Part shown: positions 9,941-18,276 of the stretch, in pieces
Numbering within the stretch: position 1 is the first letter of the stretch
Layout: the number at the start of each line of letters is the position of its first letter
Assembly (NCBI GenBank): GCA_002134785.1
Contig: MBQZ01000040.1
Span: forward strand, 156,707-220,706
Length of the DNA stretch: 64,000 nucleotides
Reading direction: 5' to 3'
Source of the DNA: Crenothrix sp. D3
Lineage (GTDB): Bacteria; Pseudomonadota; Gammaproteobacteria; Methylococcales; Methylomonadaceae
Position numbers and translations under genes: made by a program
Notes under the pieces: model-generated
Seen by the model: the letters and a program-made list of their open reading frames with translations, nothing else
Told to the model about the DNA's origin: nothing
The model's database searches: none

Positions 9941-11075
9941 GCGTTTATTTTTTTTAATTTTCTTATTCGTAATTATTAGTGTTTTGCTACCTAGCCATGT
10001 GACTCAAGCTAAAACAATAAAGGAAAGGGAAGCCGAATTACATCAGGAAAAAGTCTTAATTGCGCAAAAAGCCAAACAACAAGCGGATGCTAAAGCAGCA
10101 CGACAAGCTAGAGCTAAAGCTGAAAAAAACCGGGTAGAACGACAAACTGCAAAAACCGAAAAGCGCACCGCCAGAGAAACAATTCAACCAAGTTCAACCA
10201 AAATAACTGATGTTACGCACTCATTTTTTAAAATCAACGAGTTACAATTTTCTGAATTCGCTACAGCCATTGATTCTTCTGAACACCTGCGTAACATCAG
10301 CAAAATAAGTCCACTTCCAACACCAGAACAAGAGGCAGAGTTAGCAGCTCTTCAAAAAACTAAAGTCATTGAACCAGAAATGGTTGCCATTAAAGGCGAT
10401 TGTTTTTTAATGGGTAGCCCCGATACTGAAAAGAAAAGGGCAAGCGATGAAAAACAACATAAAGTCTGTGTAGAGGATTTTAAAATCGGTAAATACGAAG
10501 TGACCCAAGCGCAATGGAAGGCAGTAATGGGTAAAAATCCTTCGTATTTAAAAGGTGACAACTTACCCGTTGAAAGCGTCAGTTATAACGATGTGCAGGA
10601 CTTTATTAACAAACTAAATACTCAAACAGGTAAAAGCTATCGCTTGCCGACTGAGGCAGAATGGGAATATGCCGCGCGTGCAGGTACAACAACTGCATTT
10701 TATACAGGCGATTGTATTAACACCGAACAAGCCAACTATGACGGTAATTACGATTATAATAACTGTGGTGCAAAAACAGGGGTTAATAAACAAACAACGG
10801 TAACGGTAGGTTCATACCCTGCTAATCCGTGGGGTTTGTATGATATGGCGGGTAATGTCTTTGAATGGATGTGTTCTGCTTACGTTGATCTATATGACGG
10901 TAGCGAGACAAAATGCTCAGGCAATAGTAATGCCAACACGTCGCGGGTGTTGCGCGGCGGTTCTTGGAACGGCTTCGCGTGGGACTCACGTTCTGCTGAC
11001 CGTTACTACAGCACGCCTGATATTCGCATCCACGACATCGGCTTTCGTGTTGCCCTAGGTCAAACAGCCAGTTAA
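9918..11075 (+). CDS. Secreted SUMF1/C-type-lectin-fold protein with DGR-type variable region
   Basis: The 385-residue protein starts at ATG 9918 with a signal peptide or anchor (LFFLIFLFVIISVLL). A charged Ala/Lys/Arg/Glu coiled-coil region follows (about 35-95), then an FGE-sulfatase (SUMF1) domain at about 155-380: GDCFLMGSPD, YEVTQAQWKAVMG, YRLPTEAEWEYAARAG, GLYDMAGNVFEWM, RVLRGGSW, IGFRVAL. The Cys pair needed for formylglycine generation is absent, so it is a binding module rather than an active enzyme. Residues 343-377 match the variable region of diversity-generating retroelement targets: eleven positions have codons consistent with mutated AAC or AAT. No reverse transcriptase is nearby. 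The protein is exported, so it probably binds an extracellular or surface ligand. The ligand is unknown. Confidence 0.85.
   Translation: MTNAVNPKRLFFLIFLFVIISVLLPSHVTQAKTIKEREAELHQEKVLIAQKAKQQADAKAARQARAKAEKNRVERQTAKTEKRTARETIQPSSTKITDVTHSFFKINELQFSEFATAIDSSEHLRNISKISPLPTPEQEAELAALQKTKVIEPEMVAIKGDCFLMGSPDTEKKRASDEKQHKVCVEDFKIGKYEVTQAQWKAVMGKNPSYLKGDNLPVESVSYNDVQDFINKLNTQTGKSYRLPTEAEWEYAARAGTTTAFYTGDCINTEQANYDGNYDYNNCGAKTGVNKQTTVTVGSYPANPWGLYDMAGNVFEWMCSAYVDLYDGSETKCSGNSNANTSRVLRGGSWNGFAWDSRSADRYYSTPDIRIHDIGFRVALGQTAS
10944..11048 (+). other. Candidate DGR variable region (VR)
   Basis: Codons GGC 10971, TTC 10974, GAC 10983, GAC 10998, TAC 11004, TAC 11007, AGC 11010, ATT 11022, ATC 11028, CAC 11031 and GAC 11034 all become AAC (or AAT at 11022) if only their first two bases are reverted to A. 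They sit between invariant codons RVLRGGSWN, SRSA, TPD and IGFR. This is the expected outcome of adenine-specific mutagenic retrohoming from a template coding NN.., N, N, NNN, N, NNN. The template repeat is not in this window. Confidence 0.72.
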
Positions 11076-11298
11076 GCAAGCCCACACCGTCGCCACGGAC
11101 AGGCAAGCGGTAGCGCAGACCATGTGGGTGAGTATGGGAACAAGACAAAGAGCCGCAACCTAACCTACGAATAATAACTATATCCGAAGTAGATTATAAA
11201 ACCGTTCGCACTGAGCTTGTCGAAGTGTCAACGTGGTTCGACAAGCTCACCACGAACGGAACTATTTTATTGTGCTTTAGCTATATCACGCTGAATAC
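11076..11298. other. Intergenic stretch after the VR gene
   Basis: About 220 bases without a gene. The first 70 are GC-richer and could hold the initiation-of-mutagenic-homing and structural elements expected just after a VR, but I see no strong hairpin. Then come a family B end fragment (CCGCAACCTAACCTACG, to about 11170) and a family A core copy (11201-11262). Confidence 0.5.
11201..11262. repeat. Palindromic repeat family A core, copy 2
   Basis: ACCGTTCGCACTGAGCTTGT ... TTCGACAAGCTCACCACGAA, an inverted pair without the outer TTAAGTTAAG arms. It lies between the VR gene and the TBDR fragment. Confidence 0.8.
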
Positions 11299-12143
11299 TT
11301 AAAAATTCGCCGACACACTCAAACGAAAGCTAATCGGTTCAACAGGGTGAAAATGGATGTCACCGACAGGGGCGGCTTCATTGCGTAACTGGGATTGGTA
11401 GTAATAGTCTATGCCGCTGTCTTTGCGATTCAGCAGATTGAAGGCTTCGGCTTGTACTGTCCACGTTGGATTAAATTTGTAGCCGACCATGCCTGATAAC
11501 ATAATGGTTGCGCTGGAGCGGACGCTGTTATCTTCAATCAAAGAACGCGGGCCAAAGTAACGTAACCGTGGGCCACCAAAAAATCCACCCCAGACATCAT
11601 GTACCGTCGCGCCTGTGGCTAATACCGTACCTATTGAGCCAGGAATATGATTACCTGCGGGATCATCACCACGAAACCGTGCTTTAGATAGACTTAAATC
11701 CATATCAAAGGTCATCCAATCGGTCGGTGAATAGAAGTTAGACCATTCCACCCCATAGCGACGACTGGGGCGACTAGGTTCAGTCGTCCCTGCATCACCA
11801 ACAAACAATAATTCAGAATCAATGTCTAGCCACCAAACGGCTAAGGTACTTTGTAAACCTTCTATCCACGTTGTGCGTATGCCTGTTTCCGCGCCATAAG
11901 TACGCGCCAATGGCACACCTTTGTTAATTTGATTGCCATTTACATCAATGGATGAGCCAGTCACAGGGTCAACTTGGGTATTAATACCGCGAGCGTCATT
12001 ACTATGAAAACCTAAGCCGCCGTTCAAATACAGTTCGGTATCTGCCCACGGTCCAAAGGTTAAGCCCAATTTTGGGCTGACGATGCCCGCGTTGCGTGTG
12101 CCGTTATTGTCTGCTTGATTGCTGTTACTGACATCAAAGCGAT
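11299..12143 (-). pseudogene. TonB-dependent receptor, C-terminal fragment
   Basis: The fragment encodes about 280 C-terminal residues of an outer-membrane beta-barrel and ends FRLSVSANF. It is nearly identical to the last third of the intact receptor at 18277-20475 (shared LGLTFGPWADTELYLNGGLG, RTYGAE, VWGGFFGGPRLRYFGPR). DNA similarity stops abruptly at about 12143, in the codons for a conserved DVSNSNQADNNG stretch, and what follows is unrelated. Plug, TonB box and signal peptide are missing, so it cannot work as a receptor. It looks like the residue of a tandem duplication or of recombination with the intact copy. Confidence 0.88.
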
Positions 12144-12166
12144 CTTGGATTCAACTAACAAATGCC

Positions 12167-13585
12167 TTAGGCTTTAGTAAACTGTCGGCGCAATAAAAAT
12201 AACCCGCTAAGCAATACCGTAACGGTTGCCAGTTGAATTAACGATAACCGCCAATAGGCACTGGTTTTTGGTTTCGCGGTAAAGTGAAAAACGGGGATAT
12301 TTTGTTGTTCTTGCGCTGTCCATTCCGCATTGCTCATGATTTTTGGCACAAAAAAATCACGCCATTGGTCTTCGTATTGGTTGACCTGCTCTATGAATTG
12401 CGCGTAACGCGGTGCGTCTATGCCCGCTAATCGGTCTGCCATCAAAATAACCGCCAAGGAGGGCGAGAGGAAAGACCAGCGTTCCATAAATTCAAATTGT
12501 TGTTGCCGCGCGTGTTCAAATTGATACATCAATGGGCGTATTTGTTTATCGAGTTGTAAGGCGGCGGGCAAGTTGGCAATGTCGCGCGGTAATTCGCCAG
12601 CAGGTTGTTGAATGTCAGAATGGGCTGCATACCATTGGGCGAGTATGGCAGGGCGTTGTGAGTTGGTTTGTTCTTGGAAGTGGCGGATGTCGATGATGGT
12701 GGTCATGCGTGAAGGCATTTTGGCGTATTGATTCGCCGCCCAGCCTAAACCAGCAGGCACAGCAAAGGTCAGAATCAGCCAAGTACCCAGCATGGCGATT
12801 GCCGCCGCACCCGATGACACAGGCAGTAACAAGAATAATCCTGCAATCGCAAACCAAACCAAGGTGTATAAACTGCTGAACAACAGCCAATGCCCTACGG
12901 CGTTAGCAGTCGCGTCTGAATCCATAACAAAGCTGATGAGCGAACTGCTCAGAATAACCGCCAGTAATAAGCCATAACGCACTGCCAGTGCCGTGAATAC
13001 TAATTGCCACGGTTTTGCCGTTTGGGTACACACTAATCGCCAGACCCCGCTTTCACGGTCTTCCTGCACTAAACCATACGTTAAGGCAATGATGACTAAC
13101 GGGGTTAATAATGCCAGTAAGGTGGCGAAATCCAGAAAGCCAAATTCGTGCATTAAGGGGTTGAATAAGGAATCGGTGGTGCGTCCATCGGTGTGCCGAC
13201 TGCGGGTTGATACTTTGATATGAGTGCTTAAAAAATCCATTTGACTGGCATTTAATGCCAAGCCGCCTAAGGCGGGTAAATCCAACGGCGGGGCTTTGGA
13301 ACTGGCAGAAAACGCGCTGGCTTTTTCCTTGTTTTCTGGTTGTTTAGGCGCGTCGTGCATTTCTGCGGAATTAGCGGTATCGGCGTGCTTTGCCGCATCG
13401 TGTGTTTCTGTGGGTTTTACGCTTTGTTCAGTCGGATGTTCACCGACATGAGCGCGAAATTCGCGTGCTGCCAGTCCTGACCACAGCGCACTGAAAGTCA
13501 TTATCAGTAAAAATAAGCCGACAATCCAAAGATTGAGCGCGTTACGACTAAAACGTGTCCATTCAATGGTCATTAGATTCATCAT
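12167..13585 (-). CDS. ABC-2 type permease, DUF3526-like
   Basis: The 472-residue inner-membrane protein has an N-terminal membrane helix (about 18-38), a large polar loop rich in His, Glu and Ala (KPTETHDAAKHADTANSAEM and on), then a cluster of helices (about 150-280), a second periplasmic domain and a last helix near 450. This layout and the family sequence (LVQEDRESGVWRLVCTQTAK after the first core helix) match the NosY/DUF3526 group of ABC-2 permeases. It overlaps the upstream permease by four bases (ATGA) and is the last gene of the hupE-TBDR-ABC operon. The two permeases probably form a heterodimer with the ATPase at 14991-15716. Confidence 0.85.
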   Translation of the reverse strand: MMNLMTIEWTRFSRNALNLWIVGLFLLIMTFSALWSGLAAREFRAHVGEHPTEQSVKPTETHDAAKHADTANSAEMHDAPKQPENKEKASAFSASSKAPPLDLPALGGLALNASQMDFLSTHIKVSTRSRHTDGRTTDSLFNPLMHEFGFLDFATLLALLTPLVIIALTYGLVQEDRESGVWRLVCTQTAKPWQLVFTALAVRYGLLLAVILSSSLISFVMDSDATANAVGHWLLFSSLYTLVWFAIAGLFLLLPVSSGAAAIAMLGTWLILTFAVPAGLGWAANQYAKMPSRMTTIIDIRHFQEQTNSQRPAILAQWYAAHSDIQQPAGELPRDIANLPAALQLDKQIRPLMYQFEHARQQQFEFMERWSFLSPSLAVILMADRLAGIDAPRYAQFIEQVNQYEDQWRDFFVPKIMSNAEWTAQEQQNIPVFHFTAKPKTSAYWRLSLIQLATVTVLLSGLFLLRRQFTKA

Positions 13586-14994
13586 GGTGTTAATCTCTTG
13601 GCAGATAAATTAAGTAAGATCAGTGCGATAGCAAGCCATAGCAGTAATACCAGCAGATCAAGTTGTGCGGCTTGCAGGGCAAACGATAGATTAGGCGCGG
13701 TGTATTCAAAGTCTTTGACACTGCGCCAATCGGCTTCTTCGCCTTTGGCAGTGCGTTCAGTGCCATGACTGCGTTCACGGTCTAAATCTTCCGTTAGATT
13801 AATAAAATAATGTCGATATTCTTCTGCCGCATCTTCAAAATGCCGTTGGTGCGCTAAATCCATACCTGCCAGACTCATGGCAATAGAGCGAACGGCAAGG
13901 CTAGGCCCTAACCACGAAGCAAGGTGTGTGAGTTGTTGTTGCTGGCTGAATTTATCGCGTAATTGGTCAAAATGCAGGGCGTGGACGCGACTGGAATAGC
14001 CATCATTAAATTGCCGATTCAGTGATACAAAGCCGACGGGTAAGTCTTCTTTGCGGCTGACGTTGTACTGTTGCAAAATTTTGGCTTCAAAGGCTTTAAC
14101 ACGTTGTTCCTGAGAGCCGTCATTGTTTAAACCGTGTTCTATGTCTTCTTTAATGTCTGCCCAAAATTGTTGCGTACTGGGAAGGGCGATTAGGGTTTGT
14201 GCGGCAACTGCACCAAGGCGCGGCGCGATAAAAACCCCGCCCAGCCAAAAGGCTAATAAAAAAAACAGTGTCACACGACTGGTTTTAAAATAGGCAGAGG
14301 CAGCAATGGCAACCGCAACAAAAATACTGTAATAGATTAAAAACGCTGTCAGTAATAACATCAGCCTTAATACATCATCTGCATTCAGGGTAAAGCGTTG
14401 TTGTAGCAGCATTAAGGCAATCAATAACGCGGGTGACAACACCAGTGTAAATGCCGCTAACAAGCCAAGTAATTTACCGAATACCAGGGCTTTTGCATTC
14501 AAACCCAAGCTGTGCAGCATCCGCAGCGTACCGCGTTCGCGTTCCTGACTGACAGAATTAAAGGTTAATGCCAATATCAATAAAGGTAACAACGCATACA
14601 ACACAAAACTGGTACTTGCCTGCCCAAAACGGTTGGCTAAAATTTGATCCTCGCTGGGATTAAAACGCATTAAATTACGTTTGTGCGGCTCTAACCATAA
14701 TGATTGACCGATAAACGGTCTTAAACCAGGGTCTAAAGCGGCAACAGGCGAGTCAGGTTTAAACACATAAATGCCATAATGCGCAGCGGCATGAGGATTT
14801 TTAACACTTTGGGTATTCCACTGCGCTTTTGCAGTAATGCCTACGCTGTCTTTCTCTTGCCGTAGCTGTTGCAGTTCAAAGGTCGATGCCAGAAAAAAAC
14901 CGATAAAGAGTACCAATAAAGCGCACCCTAAGGTCAGTAATCGACCATCCCGCAATGTGGAGGTAAATTCTTTGTGGACGATAGCGGCTATCAT
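13582..14994 (-). CDS. ABC-2 type permease, DUF3526-like
   Basis: A 470-residue paralogue of the next gene with the same layout: membrane helix at about 20-40, extracytoplasmic domain, helices between about 130 and 260, a second soluble domain and a final helix at about 445-465. SQERERGTLRMLHSLGLNAK marks the conserved cytoplasmic segment of the family. Its start overlaps the ATPase stop and its stop overlaps the following permease start, so the three are translationally coupled. Such permeases move substrates across the inner membrane. The cargo and direction are not shown by the sequence. Confidence 0.86.
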   Translation of the reverse strand: MIAAIVHKEFTSTLRDGRLLTLGCALLVLFIGFFLASTFELQQLRQEKDSVGITAKAQWNTQSVKNPHAAAHYGIYVFKPDSPVAALDPGLRPFIGQSLWLEPHKRNLMRFNPSEDQILANRFGQASTSFVLYALLPLLILALTFNSVSQERERGTLRMLHSLGLNAKALVFGKLLGLLAAFTLVLSPALLIALMLLQQRFTLNADDVLRLMLLLTAFLIYYSIFVAVAIAASAYFKTSRVTLFFLLAFWLGGVFIAPRLGAVAAQTLIALPSTQQFWADIKEDIEHGLNNDGSQEQRVKAFEAKILQQYNVSRKEDLPVGFVSLNRQFNDGYSSRVHALHFDQLRDKFSQQQQLTHLASWLGPSLAVRSIAMSLAGMDLAHQRHFEDAAEEYRHYFINLTEDLDRERSHGTERTAKGEEADWRSVKDFEYTAPNLSFALQAAQLDLLVLLLWLAIALILLNLSAKRLTP

Positions 14995-15716
14995 GCTAAA
15001 CCCCGTGCGTGTGCCAAATATTTTTGTTCCAACTCATCATGTTGTACGGTATGCGCATCAAACTCTTCCACCAATCGCCCGTTTTTCATGATACCGATGC
15101 GGTCGGCGACCTGTTTGGCATTAAATAAATCATGTGTTGCCATTAACACCGCCATACCCGCATCGGCGGCGGCACGAATGCGCTGAGCAAAATCATTGGC
15201 AGCACTGGGATCAAGCCCTGAAGTCGGTTCATCTAATAGCATTGCCTTCGCGTGTTTAGCTGATGCAATCGCTAAACCCACTTTTTGCCGCATTCCTTTA
15301 GAATACATTTTCACCCGTTTATCATGTGCATCTGCCTGTAAGCCGCTCTCGGTCAACAAATGCCCCGCTTGCTCACGCGAGACGGTAATACCCGCTAGAG
15401 TGCAGAAAAATGTTAAGTTTTCGCTACCACTCATCAATTCATACAACGCTACGTTTTCAGGTAAATAGGCAATTTTGGCGCGTACCAAATCCGCATTGCT
15501 ATGTGGTGATTCACCCTCAATCAACACTTGACCACTTGATGGGCGAATAAACGTTAAAAAAGTGCTGATAGTGCTGCTTTTACCTGCACCGTTACCGCCT
15601 AACAACGCATAAACGCAGCCTTTAGGCACACTGAGATTTAAAGAATCTATCGCACAATGTTGTTTGTAATGGACGGTTAGGTTTTTTGCTTCAAGTACGG
15701 GTGGTGAAGTAGTCAT
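14991..15716 (-). CDS. ABC transporter ATP-binding protein
   Basis: About 240 residues with Walker A GGNGAGKSS, signature YSKGMRQKVGLA, Walker B AMLLDEPTSGLDP and switch His in MATHDL, close to the CcmA/NatA/NosF type that partners ABC-2 permeases. The frame is open to 15800, but ATG 15716 (MTTSPPVLEAKNLTVHY) begins at the normal distance from the Walker A motif. It precedes and is coupled to the two DUF3526-like permeases and follows two TBDR genes. Confidence 0.93.
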   Translation of the reverse strand: MTTSPPVLEAKNLTVHYKQHCAIDSLNLSVPKGCVYALLGGNGAGKSSTISTFLTFIRPSSGQVLIEGESPHSNADLVRAKIAYLPENVALYELMSGSENLTFFCTLAGITVSREQAGHLLTESGLQADAHDKRVKMYSKGMRQKVGLAIASAKHAKAMLLDEPTSGLDPSAANDFAQRIRAAADAGMAVLMATHDLFNAKQVADRIGIMKNGRLVEEFDAHTVQHDELEQKYLAHARGLA

Positions 15717-15817
15717 CGTTATCTTGTTCCAAATAATGGTTATCAGTAGCGTGCTAAGTCGGTTAAAGCCATACATCACCTTATCCGACGGTAGCAACAC
15801 AGATTCTTAAGGCGCGG

Positions 15818-18238
15818 TTAGTATTTAAACGATGCACTCACAAAATAAGTACGCTGTGGATAAGGATGATTTTCAAAGGCGGTTTCATTGAAAACATTGT
15901 CAATACCTGCGGACACCGTGCTTTTTAAGTTTTTATAAACGGGCAATCTATAAACGGTTTTTAAATCAACGAACGTTGATTCATCTGTGCCGCCCATGAC
16001 CTCACTGGCCACATCTGTATTGGCTAAGGTCTGAAACGCATCACTGCGATAACGTACACCGACTGACCCATCCCATGTTGGCATGATGTGGTAAGTCACT
16101 GTGCCGTTCATTTGCAATCTGGGCAAACGATCCCACTGATTGCCCACCAATAAAGGGTTACGCGCATTCTTGGTAATTTCTTTATTCATGATAACGGTGT
16201 TAAACATCAGATCAACAGGCAGTTTAAAGACTTCATTTTGTTGATAGGTTAAATCAACACCGACGGTTTCGGTTTGGTCGATGGGTAAGAAGGCAGTCGT
16301 TGTCAGACCATTAATCGTCTGGAAGGTGTTGTTGATTTCATCACTGACTTGGTCGTAGAAAATATTGGCGCGAACATAACCTCTAGGAATGTCGTACTGC
16401 GCCATTAAGTTATGAAAATACCCGTGTTCAGGGCCTAAACCAGGGTAAGCGATGGTAGCTCTGTTTAAGGTGTTTTGAGTGGAATACAGTTCTTCTGCAA
16501 TCGGGAAACGATACGCCTTAGAGAATGAATAACGGAATGTCCAGTTATTCGGTGAAAATTCTAATGAGGCTTTGGGTGAAATGCGTGACGCATCACGGTT
16601 TTCATAATTTTGAATGCGTAATCTTGAGTTTGCAGGCAAGTTGTAATCATAAACGTGGGCATCCATTGTTTGCCAGAGATCATATCTCGCACCAGCCATC
16701 ACACTCCAATCGGGCAGAAACCGCCATTCCATTTGAGAAAACAGCGAATTAGTTTGCGTTGCCCCTGCGTTATCATTGAGTAACGCACTGGTCGTTTGTG
16801 CCGCATAATTATTACTGCTATAGGTTTTAAGCCCTAAACTGGCATGATTGAATTGATAACCGCCCATAAACGACACATCATCACGCCCCAAAAATTTATC
16901 GGTAGCGAGTTTCAAATCGTAAGAAGCCCACCATGATTTCTCATCAATAATCTGACCTTTGTTTTGATTTTGCGGGTGATTGGGATTGAGGATTGATCTG
17001 ACATCATGGTTTTTAGCATCGTAATAACTGGCCGTGGTATCAATTTTCCAGTTGGTCGATATTTTGCCTTTTAAACTTAAACCATAGTTAAAGGCATTGC
17101 GTTCCACGTTACTGACGTTAAATACCGAACCGGGTACGATGATATTTTGATTAAATAACGGATTGTAATAAGTGGTGTTCGCTGACAAACCGCCGCCTGT
17201 CGGATTTGCCGCTGTTGCGACCGTCGCACCGCCCCAGTTAGTTGTACCATCAGGATTTTTCAATAAACTGTTCGCGTCATTGACCGTATCCTGCCGATTT
17301 TCATAGGCAAACGTAAAACGACCTTGTAAATCGTCGGTAAAGTCATAGCCCATTTTCATTTTATATAAATCAGTAATGGGTTGCGCGATACCTATATCAC
17401 CGTAAGCAACAGCAGGAGCGGCGGTCGGCAATTGATAATTTTCACCACCGATGGCTGTAGGCAATGCAGCTTGTGCGGTGCGTTGTGCGGCAGTGTTAAG
17501 AACAGGGGTAGTCTGTGCTGCCGCATTGATGGTTTGTGGTTGCCCCTGATTTTCAAAATGATTGTATGAACCCCAAATGCTGAATTTATCAAATCGGTTA
17601 CCTGCCGCCACAAAAGTTTTAAACCCTTCTAAAGTCTGATTGCGTCCTGCACGGTTCATTGTTTGGAACATCCCTGTCGCATCAAATTCAGCTTCAAATT
17701 TTTCAGGCATTTTAGTGTTCAACTGAATAACTCCGCCCATTGCATTACCACTGTATTGCGCGGAAAAAGGGCCGTACAGCACTTCTGAAGATTCAATTTC
17801 ACTAGGCGATACCATAGACCAACGCGGCGCACCAAAAGAAGTGGTGCGTAAAAGATTATGTAACGGCATACCGTCGGCATAAACCAAAGAATGCGTACTT
17901 TGAAACGAATTTGAGCTACGAATGCCCAATGCACCGCTGGGATCTCCCATATAACGCTTGCGTATCAGCACACCTGGCGCATACCTTAAGCTGTCTTCAA
18001 CCGTGGTCGCATTTACCTTAGTCTCAATGTCTAGTTTATCAATAGTAAAACTGGGCGTTGCCTTGGCGGTGTTAGGAAATAGTCGAGTCGAGTTAGTTGA
18101 CGTGTCCGTTACCGTCATCTCTGGCATTTCTTTCGCTTTATCCGTGTTTATTGCTGATTTTTTCGTAGCAGTAGCAGGCTCGGCGGCTATAGCACCGCTC
18201 AAATACGCGCAGCCCACTAGTAAAATAATTTTTTTCAT
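15818..18238 (-). CDS. TonB-dependent outer-membrane receptor
   Basis: The 806-residue receptor has a signal peptide (MKKIILLVGCAYLSGAIAAE), a TonB-box-like EMPEMTVTD at about 40-48, a plug domain (TVEDSLRYAPGVLIRKRYMG, then LYGPFSAQYSGNAMGGVI), a 22-strand-type barrel and a terminal aromatic strand ending SASFKY. It is closely similar over its whole length to the receptor at 42438-44885. It lies 38 bases after another TBDR and about 100 bases before the ABC genes on the same strand, which suggests one uptake operon. The substrate is unknown. The HupE gene at the head of the operon suggests a metal or metal complex. Confidence 0.93.
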   Translation of the reverse strand: MKKIILLVGCAYLSGAIAAEPATATKKSAINTDKAKEMPEMTVTDTSTNSTRLFPNTAKATPSFTIDKLDIETKVNATTVEDSLRYAPGVLIRKRYMGDPSGALGIRSSNSFQSTHSLVYADGMPLHNLLRTTSFGAPRWSMVSPSEIESSEVLYGPFSAQYSGNAMGGVIQLNTKMPEKFEAEFDATGMFQTMNRAGRNQTLEGFKTFVAAGNRFDKFSIWGSYNHFENQGQPQTINAAAQTTPVLNTAAQRTAQAALPTAIGGENYQLPTAAPAVAYGDIGIAQPITDLYKMKMGYDFTDDLQGRFTFAYENRQDTVNDANSLLKNPDGTTNWGGATVATAANPTGGGLSANTTYYNPLFNQNIIVPGSVFNVSNVERNAFNYGLSLKGKISTNWKIDTTASYYDAKNHDVRSILNPNHPQNQNKGQIIDEKSWWASYDLKLATDKFLGRDDVSFMGGYQFNHASLGLKTYSSNNYAAQTTSALLNDNAGATQTNSLFSQMEWRFLPDWSVMAGARYDLWQTMDAHVYDYNLPANSRLRIQNYENRDASRISPKASLEFSPNNWTFRYSFSKAYRFPIAEELYSTQNTLNRATIAYPGLGPEHGYFHNLMAQYDIPRGYVRANIFYDQVSDEINNTFQTINGLTTTAFLPIDQTETVGVDLTYQQNEVFKLPVDLMFNTVIMNKEITKNARNPLLVGNQWDRLPRLQMNGTVTYHIMPTWDGSVGVRYRSDAFQTLANTDVASEVMGGTDESTFVDLKTVYRLPVYKNLKSTVSAGIDNVFNETAFENHPYPQRTYFVSASFKY

Positions 18239-18276
18239 GATTTTTCCGTTATCGTAATTTTGCTGTGTGTTTTTAG

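Noticed and set aside
9918..11075. Annotation as an active formylglycine-generating enzyme.
   Set aside because: The C-terminal Cys residues needed for catalysis are absent and no sulfatase gene is nearby.
10822..11148. A 108-codon minus-strand frame opposite the DGR target.
   Set aside because: It is antisense to the conserved SUMF1 domain and has no recognisable features. A role for antisense transcription in homing would be speculation.
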